The translations under genes and the position numbers were made by a program. DNA of 64,000 nucleotides from Mycolicibacterium sp. TUM20985 (GTDB lineage: Bacteria > Actinomycetota > Actinomycetes > Mycobacteriales > Mycobacteriaceae): positions 5,828,001-5,892,000 of the forward strand of contig NZ_AP027291.1 in the NCBI RefSeq assembly GCF_030295745.1, read 5' to 3'. Shown here piece after piece: positions 41,518 to 50,503 of the stretch (position 1 is its first letter; every line of letters begins with the position of its first letter). The notes under the pieces were generated by a model. The model made no database searches. It was not told the DNA's origin and worked only from the letters and a program-made list of their open reading frames with translations.

Positions 41518-42548
41518 TTCGCAATCCCCACCTGTCCGAGACCACCGCTGCGGGCACGGCGTCCGACGTCGCCGTCGAATGGGATCGCGGCAACGACCAG
41601 TGGTGGGACTGGTACATGTCGCTGGCCGACGGACCCACGCCCGGTGGCCCGCTCGTCGACCCGCCGCCACACGATCCGGGTCCGCTACCGTCCGACGACG
41701 AGATGATGGCGCAACTCGCCGAGCCCTACCCGGTCACCGCGGCTCAGATCCGGCAGTTCGAATCCGACGCGTTCATCAAGTTGCCCGGTGTGCTGACTCC
41801 GGGCGCGGTGGAACGGCTGCGGGCCCGGTTGCGCGAATTGCTCGACGAGGCCGTCGATCCCACGGTCGGATTCCAGAGTCGCGAGATGATGTGGCTGGAG
41901 GACGACCTGGTTCGCGCCGCCGTGTTGTCACCCCGCATCGGCGGCATCGGTGCGGCCCTGCTCGACACCAGTCAGGTACGGCTATACCACGACAACGCAT
42001 TGTCGAAGGAACCCGGCGCGGGGCGCACCCCATGGCATTACGACGCCCACCACTTTCCACTGGACTCGCCTGACGTGCTGACGGCGTGGATTCCGCTGCA
42101 GCCCACCCCTCGCGAGATGGGTCCGCTGGCGTTCGCCCGCGGTGCCGACGTCGGGAAGCTGGTCGCCGACCTCGAATTCGACAAGCACGGTACGTCCTAC
42201 GATCGTGGTGTCTCCGAGACTCTTCGCAACCGACGGGTGCCGATCGAGGATGGGCCCTTCGCGGCAGGAGAAGTCAGCTTCCACGCCGCTAGCTGCTTCC
42301 ACACGGCTGGGGCGAACCGCACCACCGCCGCGCGCGTCGTACTGGCCACGACGTACTTCGCCGACGGCACCCGGGTGGTGCCCAGCCCGACCATGATCAG
42401 CGGCGACTGGCGCAAGTTCATCCCCGGCGCCGAGCCGGGCCAGGTGGTGGCGAGTCCCCGGAACCCCCTGGTGGCGCGTCCTCGATCGGCCTCAGTCCAG
42501 GAGGCAAGCCACGAGGGCTTCCAGGTCGGCGTGCAGTCGTCGACGTGA
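41514..42548 (+). CDS. Phytanoyl-CoA dioxygenase (PhyH) family oxygenase
   Basis: A 344-residue Fe(II)/2-oxoglutarate-dependent oxygenase. The iron-binding HxD is in PWHYDAHHFPL, and the distal His with a 2-oxoglutarate Arg is in FHAASCFHTAGANRTTAAR. An N-terminal extension of about 75 residues includes DQWWDWYMSLADGPTPGG. The ATG overlaps the methyltransferase stop (41514-41517). The last 57 bp overlap the 3' end of a convergent TetR gene, so the last 19 codons may not be conserved. It may hydroxylate a small secondary metabolite or a lipid; substrate unknown. Confidence 0.87.
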   Translation: MIRNPHLSETTAAGTASDVAVEWDRGNDQWWDWYMSLADGPTPGGPLVDPPPHDPGPLPSDDEMMAQLAEPYPVTAAQIRQFESDAFIKLPGVLTPGAVERLRARLRELLDEAVDPTVGFQSREMMWLEDDLVRAAVLSPRIGGIGAALLDTSQVRLYHDNALSKEPGAGRTPWHYDAHHFPLDSPDVLTAWIPLQPTPREMGPLAFARGADVGKLVADLEFDKHGTSYDRGVSETLRNRRVPIEDGPFAAGEVSFHAASCFHTAGANRTTAARVVLATTYFADGTRVVPSPTMISGDWRKFIPGAEPGQVVASPRNPLVARPRSASVQEASHEGFQVGVQSST

Positions 42549-43067
42549 GACGTCCTCGGTGCTGACGAGGTGGTCCACCAGATCTATCCGGGTGGCGGCG
42601 AGCAGGACGTAGGCGAACCATCGGGCGTTGCCGTGGTCGCCTACTTCGGTCACCAACTGCACCAGCAGTTGGTGCGTCGTGACATAGCCCGGTGACGTGT
42701 ACAGCGTGGGTGCCCCGCCGGTCTGATCCTGCTCGATGGCGAGCGCCAGCCGGCGGTTGTCCAGCTTGAAGTCGACGATCGCCTCGAGCACCGCGGAGAT
42801 GCGCGTCCGGGAATCCCCGTCGGGTCCCAGCGGCGGCGGGCCGGATTCGATTGCCGTGCGCAGATCGACCAGCCGGGCGTCGTAGACGGCACGTAAGAGG
42901 CTCGCGCGGTCCCCGAAGCGACGAAACAGAGTTCCCTTGCCAACGCCTGCCGCTCGGGCGACGTCATCCATCGACACGGCGTCGACATCGGCGGCGTCGT
43001 CGAACAGGCGGCCGGCGGCGGAGAGCACCGCTTGCCGGTTGCGCGCGGCATCGGCGCGTTCCGCCAT
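42492..43067 (-). CDS. TetR-family regulator
   Basis: A 191-residue TetR protein. The helix-turn-helix is near residues 9-55 (AVLSAAGRLFDDAADVDAVSMDDVARAAGVGKGTLFRRFGD). The ATG at 43065-43067 follows GGGAGG. Its 3' end overlaps the PhyH gene on the other strand by 57 bp. It is divergent from an NTF2-like/NmrA operon, and two operators lie in between. It most likely controls that operon and itself. Confidence 0.88.
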   Translation of the reverse strand: MAERADAARNRQAVLSAAGRLFDDAADVDAVSMDDVARAAGVGKGTLFRRFGDRASLLRAVYDARLVDLRTAIESGPPPLGPDGDSRTRISAVLEAIVDFKLDNRRLALAIEQDQTGGAPTLYTSPGYVTTHQLLVQLVTEVGDHGNARWFAYVLLAATRIDLVDHLVSTEDVSRRRLHADLEALVACLLD

Positions 43068-43088
43068 GACGGCCTCCCTTGCCAAAAC

Positions 43089-43134
43089 GGACCGCCGGTC
43101 CATATAGTCGGGGACCAAGCGGACTAGCGGTCCG
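43089..43134. promoter_or_regulatory. Two TetR-type operators (GGACCG-centred)
   Basis: GGACCG-C-CGGTCC (perfect, 43089-43101) and CGGAC-TAGCG-GTCCG (43120-43134) lie between the divergent TetR gene and the NTF2-like gene. The shared half-site is GGAC/GTCC. Confidence 0.65.
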
Positions 43135-43158
43135 AATATTAGCCGAAAGGAGAGCCAC

Positions 43159-43566
43159 ATGACCATTTCCCTCCCAGGAGACGTGTTCGTCGAAGCCACG
43201 GAGGCGATCCGGACAGGTGACGCCGACGGATGGCTGGCGAGGTGTCACGACGACGTCGTCCTCGAATTCCCCTACGCGCCCGCAGGACGACCGCAGCGGG
43301 TCGAGGGCAAGGCCGCCGCCGGTGAGTACCTGCGCGCCGTCCCCGCGCAGATCAGCTTCGAGCGCGTGACGAACCTCGTGGTGCATCAGACGGTCGATCC
43401 GAACACGGCGATCATCGAGTGGTCGGCGACCGGACGCGTCAAGGCCACGGGCGCCGCGTACGAGATGTCCTACGTCGTCGTGCTCACCGTGGTCGATGGG
43501 AAGATCGCGCACTACCGCGACTACTGGAACCCGCTGACCGTCCTCGACGCGATCGAGATGCCGTGA
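43159..43566 (+). CDS. NTF2-like/SnoaL protein
   Basis: A 135-residue cone-shaped NTF2-like protein with WLARCHDDVVLEFPYAPAGRPQRVEGKAAAGEYL and a C-terminal IAHYRDYWNPL. It is similar to ketosteroid isomerase-like enzymes and binding proteins. The ATG follows AAAGGAG. The stop overlaps the start of the next gene (GTGA). Control by the divergent TetR through the upstream operators is likely. Confidence 0.85.
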   Translation: MTISLPGDVFVEATEAIRTGDADGWLARCHDDVVLEFPYAPAGRPQRVEGKAAAGEYLRAVPAQISFERVTNLVVHQTVDPNTAIIEWSATGRVKATGAAYEMSYVVVLTVVDGKIAHYRDYWNPLTVLDAIEMP

Positions 43567-44414
43567 CGGCCAGGTCATTTGCGGCGATTCTCGTCACCGG
43601 AGCCACCGGCAACACCGGCAAGCACATCTGCGCGGAACTCGCCGCGGCCGGTGCGGCGGTGGTCGCCGCCAGCAGGGGCGGCGAGGCACCGGCAGCGGGT
43701 AACGGTGCCCACTTCGACTGGTACGACCGCACCACGTGGCGTCCAGTCCTGGCCGGGGTCGACCGCGTCTACCTCATCGCTCCCTCCAACGACCCGTCAC
43801 CCGAGTCGGTGATGCGACCATTCCTGGAACTGGCCCTGGAATCAGGAGTCGAACGCGTCGTGTTGCAAGGCAGTTCGCTCATCGAGTCGGGTGACCCCAC
43901 CCTCGGCCGCGTCCACGCCCTCGTCGCCGAGACGTTCCCGGAATGGACGGTGTTGCGCCCGAGCTGGTTCATGCAGAACTTCTCCGGCCGACATCCGCAT
44001 GCCGATTCGATCCGCGAACGAGCCGTCGTCACCACCGCGACCGACGGCGGCCGAGTAGGCTTCATCGACGTCCGCGACATCGCCCGGGTGGCCGCGCATG
44101 CTCTGACGTCCGAGGTGGCCTTGAATGCCGATCCGATCCTGACGGGTCCGGCGGCGCTGAGCTACGACGACGTGGCCGCGATCATCGGCCGGGCGTCCGG
44201 TCGCCCCGTCGCACACGTCGCCGTCGACCTCGAACGCATGCGGCAGCTCTACGCCGCGGACGGAATGCCTCCCGCCTACGCCGACATGCTGACCGGCCTA
44301 GACGCGTTGATCGCCACCGGCGCGGAGGACCGCGTGACCGACGAGGTACTGCGCTTGACCGGAACCGCACCGCGGTCCTTCGAGGAGTTCGCCGCGGAGA
44401 CCCTGGGTCGTTGA
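43563..44414 (+). CDS. NmrA-like NAD(P)-binding protein
   Basis: A 283-residue atypical SDR of the NmrA/HSCARG group. The N-terminal motif VTGATGNTGKHI binds NAD(P). RPSWFMQNF and the C-terminal FIDVRDIARVAAHAL and PAALSYDDVAAIIGRASGR are typical. It lacks the classical YxxxK motif. Such proteins act as quinone reductases or redox sensors. The GTG at 43563 overlaps the NTF2-like stop by 4 nt. It is TetR-controlled by inference. Confidence 0.83.
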   Translation: MTARSFAAILVTGATGNTGKHICAELAAAGAAVVAASRGGEAPAAGNGAHFDWYDRTTWRPVLAGVDRVYLIAPSNDPSPESVMRPFLELALESGVERVVLQGSSLIESGDPTLGRVHALVAETFPEWTVLRPSWFMQNFSGRHPHADSIRERAVVTTATDGGRVGFIDVRDIARVAAHALTSEVALNADPILTGPAALSYDDVAAIIGRASGRPVAHVAVDLERMRQLYAADGMPPAYADMLTGLDALIATGAEDRVTDEVLRLTGTAPRSFEEFAAETLGR

Positions 44415-44473
44415 GTCGGCAGGAGCGCTGGGTTCGAGACCGGTGAAACCCGTCGGCAGGGCACGATGGACAC

Positions 44474-45661
44474 ATGGACGTGCTAGTGGTCGGGGGCGGG
44501 CCTGCGGGTCTCGCGTTGGCCGGGGCGTGCGGGCGGCTCGGTCTGGCAACCGGGTTGGTGGACAAGGCCCCCGACCGCCCGTGGACGGCGACGTATGGGA
44601 TGTGGAGCGACGAACTGCCGGCCGACCTGCCGGAGTCCGCGGTCGCGGCCCGCGCTGCCGGTCGCGCGATCGCGGTAACCGAGCACGAGTTGGGTTGGGA
44701 GTACGCCGTTCTCGACGTGCCTGCTCTGCGCGCACATCTAGCGGACGGGCTGACCGGCGTACGGGTCCACGCCGCGCGCGTCGTCGGGTCTCCGGAGTCC
44801 GGCGTCGTTGCCTTGGCCGATGGGTCGGACCTGCGTGCTTCGGTCATCATCGACGCCGGGGGCGGCGCTCGACCCTTGGACTCATCCGCGTCGCGCCGGG
44901 CGCCCGCGGCACAAACTGCTTACGGCTTGGTCATCGACGAAGCGGCTGCCGCGCCGTTCGTGGTCCCCGGCGACGCACTGTTCATGGATTGGCGTGCCGA
45001 TCATGGCGAGCCGGGCTGGCCGACGTTCCTCTACGTCATCCCGCTCGGCGGTGGACAAGTGCTGGTGGAGGAGACGTCGCTGGCGCGCCGGCCGGGGCTG
45101 CCGTTGTCGACGCTGCGCCGTCGGCTCCACGCCCGGCTGGCCCGTCACGGCGTCCAGCCCCCGAAAGATGCTCGCAGCGAACGGGTTTCGTTCCGAGTGG
45201 ACCACCCGCGACACCGCGGGTCCGGCGTGCTCGGGTTCGGTGCTGCCGCGCCACTGATCCATCCGGCGACCGGCTTCAGCCTGGCCGCTTCACTGCGACT
45301 CGCTCCGGAGGTGGCCGCCGCGCTGGCCGCACACCTACCGGATGGTCCCGGTAGGGCGCTGGCAGCGGCGCAGAAGACCGTGTGGCCGCTCGACGCGCAG
45401 GTGGTCCACCGCGTCCGGCGGATCGGCCTGGAGTCCCTGCTCCGGATGCCTCCGGCCGATGTCCCGGGCTTCTTCGAGCAATTCTTCGCGCTTCCGGACT
45501 CACACCGCTGGACCTATCTCACCGCGCGCGACGACGTCCGCGGCATCGTGGCAGCGATGAATTGCCTCTTCCGGACGTCGAGCGGTCGGTTGCGTCGGCA
45601 CCTCGTCACCTCAGCCCTGCGTCCCGCGGTGGTGACCAAGGATGCGGGCGAGCTGAATTGA
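44474..45661 (+). CDS. Lycopene cyclase family flavoprotein (CrtL-type)
   Basis: A 395-residue flavoprotein. It opens with the FAD/NAD-binding motif VVGGGPAGLALAGACGRLG and has WTATYGMWSDEL, a known signature of lycopene beta-cyclases. Further marks are FLYVIPLGGGQVLVEETSL (cyclase motif) and HPATGFSLAASL. It should close the psi-ends of lycopene to beta-rings at the membrane. No phytoene synthase or desaturase gene is in the window, so function in carotenoid synthesis is not proven. A carotenoid oxygenase is 27 kb upstream. The ATG is at 44474, after a weak ribosome binding site. Confidence 0.82.
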   Translation: MDVLVVGGGPAGLALAGACGRLGLATGLVDKAPDRPWTATYGMWSDELPADLPESAVAARAAGRAIAVTEHELGWEYAVLDVPALRAHLADGLTGVRVHAARVVGSPESGVVALADGSDLRASVIIDAGGGARPLDSSASRRAPAAQTAYGLVIDEAAAAPFVVPGDALFMDWRADHGEPGWPTFLYVIPLGGGQVLVEETSLARRPGLPLSTLRRRLHARLARHGVQPPKDARSERVSFRVDHPRHRGSGVLGFGAAAPLIHPATGFSLAASLRLAPEVAAALAAHLPDGPGRALAAAQKTVWPLDAQVVHRVRRIGLESLLRMPPADVPGFFEQFFALPDSHRWTYLTARDDVRGIVAAMNCLFRTSSGRLRRHLVTSALRPAVVTKDAGELN

Positions 45662-45677
45662 TCGCGGCGCGAGCCGA

Positions 45678-47090
45678 CTATTCGAAGATCTTGCCGGGGT
45701 TGAGGATTCTTGCAGGGTCGAGTGCATCCTTGATCGCACGATGGAGTCCCAGCACCGTCGGCGACAACTCGTGCACGAGACCGCCACGCTTGAGGAGGCC
45801 GATGCCATGCTCGCCGCTGATGGTGCCGCCGAGGGACAATGCGGCCTCGAGGATGCCGTCGAATGCGGCATGGATCCGGAGCCACAGGTCGGCGTCCTCG
45901 CCTGGCGGTCCGATGATCAAGGGGTGCAGGTTGCCGTCGCCGGCGTGCGCGATGTTGGCGATCTGCACGTCGTGCTGGGCCGCAAGTGCCTCGATGCGGG
46001 CCAGCATCTCCGGGACGTGCTCCTTGGGCACGCAGACGTCCTCCGTGATCACCGGTCCGAGTCGCTCCAGCGCCGGGTAGGCCAACCGGCGGGCCGCGAA
46101 CAACGCGTCGGCCTCCTCGGCGTCAGTTGAGCGTTCGGCCCAGGATGCGCCGGTCGCGCGGAAGTGTTCGACGATGGCGTCGGCGAGCGCGGTACCGGTG
46201 GGCTCTGGATCGTCGACCCGCGCGAGCAGCAGCACGTCTCCTGCGGCCGCCAGCCCCATCTGTTTCCAATCATCCACGGCGCGTAGGCAATACCGGTCCA
46301 TCAGCTCCAGTGCCGACGGGTTGATGCCCGCCGCACCTACCGCACGCACCGCGTTGCCGGCGGCCACCAGCGACGGGAAGAAGCCCGCCACCGTGGTGGG
46401 TGCGCTGGGCAGGCTGCGGAGTCGAACCGTGATCTCCGTGACGATGCCCAAGGTGCCCTCGGACCCGACGATCAGGCCGACCAGGTCGTAGCCGGCGACG
46501 CCCTTGGCGGTCCGGTGCCCGATTCGCACCACTTCCGCCGAACCGGTCACCATCTCGAGTTCGAGCACGTACTCACGGGTGACGCCGTACTTGACGCAAC
46601 ACAATCCGCCGGCGTTCGTGGCGACGTTGCCACCCAACGTCGACCATGGCGAACTCGCGGGATCGGGTGGGTACCACAACCCGTGCTCTGCCACCGCCGC
46701 TCGGAGGTCGTCGTTGACCACGCCCGGCTGAACCACCGCCAACCGTTCCAAGGGGTTGATGTCGAGGATCTTCGACATCGCCTCCAGCGACAGCACCACG
46801 CAGCCGTCGATCGCGTTCGCGCCACCGGACAACCCGGTGCCCGCTCCGCGCGCTACGACCGGGATGCGGTGACGCAGACAGATCTCGACCACCCGACGGA
46901 CCTCTTCGGTGCTGCGGGCGCGCACGACGGCGGCTGGCTCGCCGGCGGGGGCCCCGGCCGCCTGATCGCGGCTCAGGCTTCGAGCCACGTCGGCGTCGAC
47001 GATCAATCGTCCCTCGGGCAACGCGGCCCGAAGTTCGTCGACGACGGTCTCGGTTGTGGCAGTCACCAATTGCTGGGCCGGTGGCGTCAT
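45678..47090 (-). CDS. FAD-linked oxidase (GlcD-like)
   Basis: A 470-residue FAD-binding PCMH-type oxidase. The FAD-binding core reads VVARGAGTGLSGGAN, with SPWSTLGGNVATNAGG and VTREYVLELEMV. The C-terminal FAD_oxidase_C region contains AHAGDGNLHPLI with a flavin-adjacent His and GTISGEHGIGLLKR. It probably oxidises glycolate, D-lactate or a related 2-hydroxyacid. No GlcE/GlcF partner is adjacent. The ATG at 47088-47090 follows GGAGG. Confidence 0.9.
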   Translation of the reverse strand: MTPPAQQLVTATTETVVDELRAALPEGRLIVDADVARSLSRDQAAGAPAGEPAAVVRARSTEEVRRVVEICLRHRIPVVARGAGTGLSGGANAIDGCVVLSLEAMSKILDINPLERLAVVQPGVVNDDLRAAVAEHGLWYPPDPASSPWSTLGGNVATNAGGLCCVKYGVTREYVLELEMVTGSAEVVRIGHRTAKGVAGYDLVGLIVGSEGTLGIVTEITVRLRSLPSAPTTVAGFFPSLVAAGNAVRAVGAAGINPSALELMDRYCLRAVDDWKQMGLAAAGDVLLLARVDDPEPTGTALADAIVEHFRATGASWAERSTDAEEADALFAARRLAYPALERLGPVITEDVCVPKEHVPEMLARIEALAAQHDVQIANIAHAGDGNLHPLIIGPPGEDADLWLRIHAAFDGILEAALSLGGTISGEHGIGLLKRGGLVHELSPTVLGLHRAIKDALDPARILNPGKIFE

Positions 47091-47145
47091 GCGGTGACCT
47101 CCAGTGCCTCGGGGCGCGTCTGTATGAAGGCTAGCCCCGTCGGGC

Positions 47146-48402
47146 TCAGCGCAGCAGGGTGCGGCCCGGCCGACCGCGGCCGCGCCGCAGCCCGTGGAGA
47201 GCCCCGCCGAACGACCGTGCGACCGCCGCGCCGACCAGCAACCCGACCGCGATGGCACAGACCACCGTCACCACCCCGAACGCATTCGCGCCACCACCGT
47301 CGGGGTTGGTGACCAGGGTGGTGCTGGAGAGCAGACCGAGGCTGCCGGGGACGAGCAACCAGAAGGCCGGCAGGAAGACCACCAACCGCGGCAGATTCGG
47401 ACGCACGGCCTCGACGAGCGAAGAACCCAGTGTGGCGGCGACGGCACCGAGGAAGCTACCGAGCGCCGCGCCACCGACATGCTGGCCGAAACTCTGGGCA
47501 GCGAAGGCAAGGATCAAGACCGCGGTGATCCAGGGCAGCAGCCGCACCGGTGGACTCTCCAGGACACCGATCCCGATGCTGATCAGGATCAACCCCAATG
47601 GCGCGGCCCACCAGCCGAGGGTGTCGACTCGGAGATTGGTCAATTCAGCTGCCGGCACGGTGATTACGTGACTGGCCGCCACGATGCCCAGAGTGAACAG
47701 GAGCAACTGGACCAGCCCGAAGGTCAACCGCGAGGCTCCGGCCACCATGTCACCCGCGGCCAGCTCGGACATCGCCGTGACGATCAACGCGCCGGGCAAC
47801 AGGACCGCCAACGGCGGCAGCAGGGTGCGCAGCGGTCCTTCGAGCAGATCGGCGTTGGCGGCTGCGAAGACCCCGCACGCCAGGAGGAATGCCGCGAGCG
47901 TCGGTAACAGCGTGGCGACCAGAACGAACCGCTGCCCCAGCCGGAAGAGAGCGACCACCACGACCGCCCCCACGGCGGCGAAGGCGACGTTGGCGCCGCC
48001 GGGCTGCAGGATCAGGGCGATTCCCGTGGCGATCGCGATCCAGCCGAGGTTGGCCACCCACTGCGGGTAGCGGGGTGGGCGATGCCGAAGCGCGAGCAAG
48101 CCCTCGGTGGCCTGGGCCACCGTGAGGGCAGACTGCGACAACCCATGGCGAATCGTTCGTACGTCGGCGGCCTGGTCGAGACGCAGTCCACCCTTGACCG
48201 ACTCGAACGTCGCGGGGGCGCCGCTGGCCAGGTTCACGAAGACGCCGGTCGGCGACGCCGCGATCTGGACGTCGGGGTAGCCCAGCACGGTGCTCACCTC
48301 GGCCAGCTCGTCCTCCACGTCGCTGACCGGTTGTCCCGTGGCCACCATCGCGGCGCCGAGGTAGGCCAGGAGAACGCGGACGGCGTCGTCGTCTTCGGAC
48401 AC
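47146..48402 (-). CDS. thrE: Threonine/serine exporter ThrE
   Basis: A 418-residue membrane protein of the ThrE family, which exports threonine and serine by proton motive force. Residues 1-105 form the cytoplasmic ThrE domain (LLAYLGAAMVATGQPVSDVEDEL, GVFVNLASG). Ten or so membrane helices follow in two blocks (ThrE and ThrE_2 halves), including GALIVTAMSELAAGDMVAGASRL. The start is a GTG. It is preceded on the same strand by the sugar operon, 54 bp away, but the function is unrelated and a hairpin lies between them. Confidence 0.9.
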   Translation of the reverse strand: MSEDDDAVRVLLAYLGAAMVATGQPVSDVEDELAEVSTVLGYPDVQIAASPTGVFVNLASGAPATFESVKGGLRLDQAADVRTIRHGLSQSALTVAQATEGLLALRHRPPRYPQWVANLGWIAIATGIALILQPGGANVAFAAVGAVVVVALFRLGQRFVLVATLLPTLAAFLLACGVFAAANADLLEGPLRTLLPPLAVLLPGALIVTAMSELAAGDMVAGASRLTFGLVQLLLFTLGIVAASHVITVPAAELTNLRVDTLGWWAAPLGLILISIGIGVLESPPVRLLPWITAVLILAFAAQSFGQHVGGAALGSFLGAVAATLGSSLVEAVRPNLPRLVVFLPAFWLLVPGSLGLLSSTTLVTNPDGGGANAFGVVTVVCAIAVGLLVGAAVARSFGGALHGLRRGRGRPGRTLLR

Positions 48403-48442
48403 GGAGTCACTCTGCCAGGTCGGGGCACAGGCGCAGAGATGG

Positions 48443-48461
48443 GCTAGGCGATCGGCCTAGC
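48443..48461 (-). terminator. Hairpin at the 3' end of the aldolase gene
   Basis: GCTAGGC-GATCG-GCCTAGC forms a perfect 7-bp stem at 48443-48461 that overlaps the aldolase stop codon. It may end the sugar operon ahead of thrE. Confidence 0.45.
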
Positions 48462-49479
48462 GCATCGCCCGTCCCGCCGATCCCAACATCTGTGCCGCCT
48501 CGACAACCCTTGCGGCCATGGCATTCTCGGCCGGCTTGCCCCACGACCGCGGGTCGTAGGCCTTCTTGTCGCCGTAGCCGCCGTCGACCTTGAGCACCTG
48601 GTCGTACTTGCCGATCATGTGGCCGGCGATGGACCGGGTGAAGGCGTATTGGGTGTCGGTGTCGACGTTCATCTTGACGACGCCACTCGCGACGGCGGAC
48701 GCGATGTCCTCTGCACTCGATCCCGATCCGCCGTGGAAGACGAGGTCGAACGGCTTGGCCATTCCCGTCTCGGCGCCGATGACGGTCTGGATCTCCTCGA
48801 GGATCTCGGGACGCAGATGCACCGAGTCCGGGTGGTAGACACCGTGCACGTTGCCGAAGGTCAGCGCCGTCAGATACCGACCGCGCTCCCCCGTCCCCAG
48901 TGCCTCGATGGTGGCGCGCGCATCTTCGACGGTGGAGTACAGCTGTTCGTTGATCTCATGGGACACGCCGTCCTCCTCGCCGCCGATCACGCCGACCTCG
49001 ATCTCGAGGAGCGTGTTCGCCTCGAGTGACGACTCGAGCAATCCCGCGGCGATGCGCAGGTTCTCGTCGAGAGGTACCGCGGACCCGTCCCACATGTGTG
49101 ACTGATACAGCGGGTCCAGGCCCCGCCCGCGCCGCTCGATCGAGTCGGCGATCAACGGCCTGACCCAGTCGTCGAGGTTCTCGGCGGGACAGTGATCGGT
49201 GTGCAGGGCGACGGTGACCGGGTAGTGCGAGGCCACTTCGTGGGCATAGAGTGCGAGCGCCTTCGACCCTGCGAAGCGGCTCTGAACCTTGTTGCCGGAC
49301 AGATAGAGTGCCGTCCCCAGCGATACCTGGATGATGCCGTCACTGTCCGCTTCGGCGAACCCTTGCAGGGCGGCGTTGAGGGTCTGGGAGCTGGTGACGT
49401 TGATGGCCGGGTAGGCGAATCCGCTCTCCTTGGCGCGATCGAGCATCGCCACGTAGTGATCGGGGGTCGCCATCGGCAT
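48457..49479 (-). CDS. fba: Class II fructose-bisphosphate aldolase
   Basis: A 340-residue zinc-dependent class II aldolase that cleaves fructose-1,6-bisphosphate or a related ketose bisphosphate. Zinc- and substrate-binding motifs are VALHTDHCPAE, ILLEIEVGVIGGEEDGV-type (here LLEIEVGVIGGEEDG), TFGNVHGVY, FHGGSGSS and KMNVDTDTQYAFTR. The N-terminus PMATPDHYVAM matches the mycobacterial FbaA start. Its place at the end of a sugar-uptake operon, after LacI and two kinases, suggests a catabolic paralogue rather than the housekeeping enzyme. ATG at 49477-49479. Confidence 0.92.
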   Translation of the reverse strand: MPMATPDHYVAMLDRAKESGFAYPAINVTSSQTLNAALQGFAEADSDGIIQVSLGTALYLSGNKVQSRFAGSKALALYAHEVASHYPVTVALHTDHCPAENLDDWVRPLIADSIERRGRGLDPLYQSHMWDGSAVPLDENLRIAAGLLESSLEANTLLEIEVGVIGGEEDGVSHEINEQLYSTVEDARATIEALGTGERGRYLTALTFGNVHGVYHPDSVHLRPEILEEIQTVIGAETGMAKPFDLVFHGGSGSSAEDIASAVASGVVKMNVDTDTQYAFTRSIAGHMIGKYDQVLKVDGGYGDKKAYDPRSWGKPAENAMAARVVEAAQMLGSAGRAMR

Positions 49480-49504
49480 GGTGTGAACGTCCTATCGGTG
49501 CGTG

Positions 49505-50503
49505 TTACGTGCATCCGCACGAGTTACGGTGGTGGAACGTGGTCGGTACGTAGATCCGTTGCGGCGCTTCACCCTGTCCCCGGATTCGGCGCAGAAGTAG
49601 CTCGACCGCGGTGGCGCCGATCGTGTCGACGTCCTGCGCCGCGGCGGTGAGCTTGGGTTCGAACAGATCCGCCCATTCGAAGTCGTCGTAACAGACGAAT
49701 GCCACGTCACCCGGGATCGACAACCCGAGCGCGTTGACGGCTTTGAGTGTGCCGATGGTCATGGAGTTGTTCAGGGACACCAACGCGGTGGGCCGGTTGG
49801 CCCCCGACATCAACGCGTGGACTTCGCGTTCCGCCACGTCGGTGCTGGAGTTGCCATCGAGGACGAGTGCGGGGTCGACGGCGACGTCGCGTCCTTCGAG
49901 CGCCGCGCAGTAGCCCTCGAATCGCTCAGTGGTGGATGAGATCCCGGCGAGGCCACGGACGACCGCGATCCGGCGATGGCCGAGGTCGAGTAGGTGCTCG
50001 GTCAACGACCGCGCCGACGAGACGTTCTCCGGGCCGACCTGGTCGCAGCCGACGTCGACACCGCGGTCGATCAGCACCAACGGCGTTGCGGAGTGGGCGA
50101 TCTTGGGAAGCGTGACCCGCTCCGACCCGGCGGCAGGTGCCACGATCATCCCGTCGACCCGCCGGTCGAGAAGCGAGTCGGTGACGCGCTTCTCCGAGTC
50201 CACGTCGTCGTGGGAATCCCCGACGATGAGCACGTACCCGGCGTCCGACAGAGCCCGCTCCACGGCGTGGACCAGGTTTCCGAAGTAGGGGTTCGTCAAC
50301 GCGGAGATCGAGAGTCCGACGGTGTGCGTACGCCCGGCCGCGAGTGATCGGGCGACGACGTTACGCCGGTACCCCGTCTTCTCGATGGCCGCCTCGACGC
50401 GTACGCGCGTGGCTTTTTCGACGTTGCGCGTGCCGTTGAGCACGTGCGAGACCGTGGACGCCGAGACGCCGGCAAGGCGCGCGACGTCGCCCATCGTGGT
50501 CAC
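49505..50503 (-). CDS. LacI-family repressor of the sugar operon
   Basis: A 332-residue LacI/GalR regulator. The N-terminal helix-turn-helix and hinge read MGDVARLAGVSASTVSHVLNGTRNV, followed by the sugar-binding domain (VGLSISALTNPYFGNLVHAVERAL). It should bind a sugar or sugar phosphate and release DNA. The GTG overlaps the upstream kinase stop (GTGA), placing the repressor inside the operon it probably controls. The operator is likely the GCAAGCGCTTGC palindrome at 54899-54910, upstream of the first gene. Confidence 0.92.
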   Translation of the reverse strand: MTTMGDVARLAGVSASTVSHVLNGTRNVEKATRVRVEAAIEKTGYRRNVVARSLAAGRTHTVGLSISALTNPYFGNLVHAVERALSDAGYVLIVGDSHDDVDSEKRVTDSLLDRRVDGMIVAPAAGSERVTLPKIAHSATPLVLIDRGVDVGCDQVGPENVSSARSLTEHLLDLGHRRIAVVRGLAGISSTTERFEGYCAALEGRDVAVDPALVLDGNSSTDVAEREVHALMSGANRPTALVSLNNSMTIGTLKAVNALGLSIPGDVAFVCYDDFEWADLFEPKLTAAAQDVDTIGATAVELLLRRIRGQGEAPQRIYVPTTFHHRNSCGCT

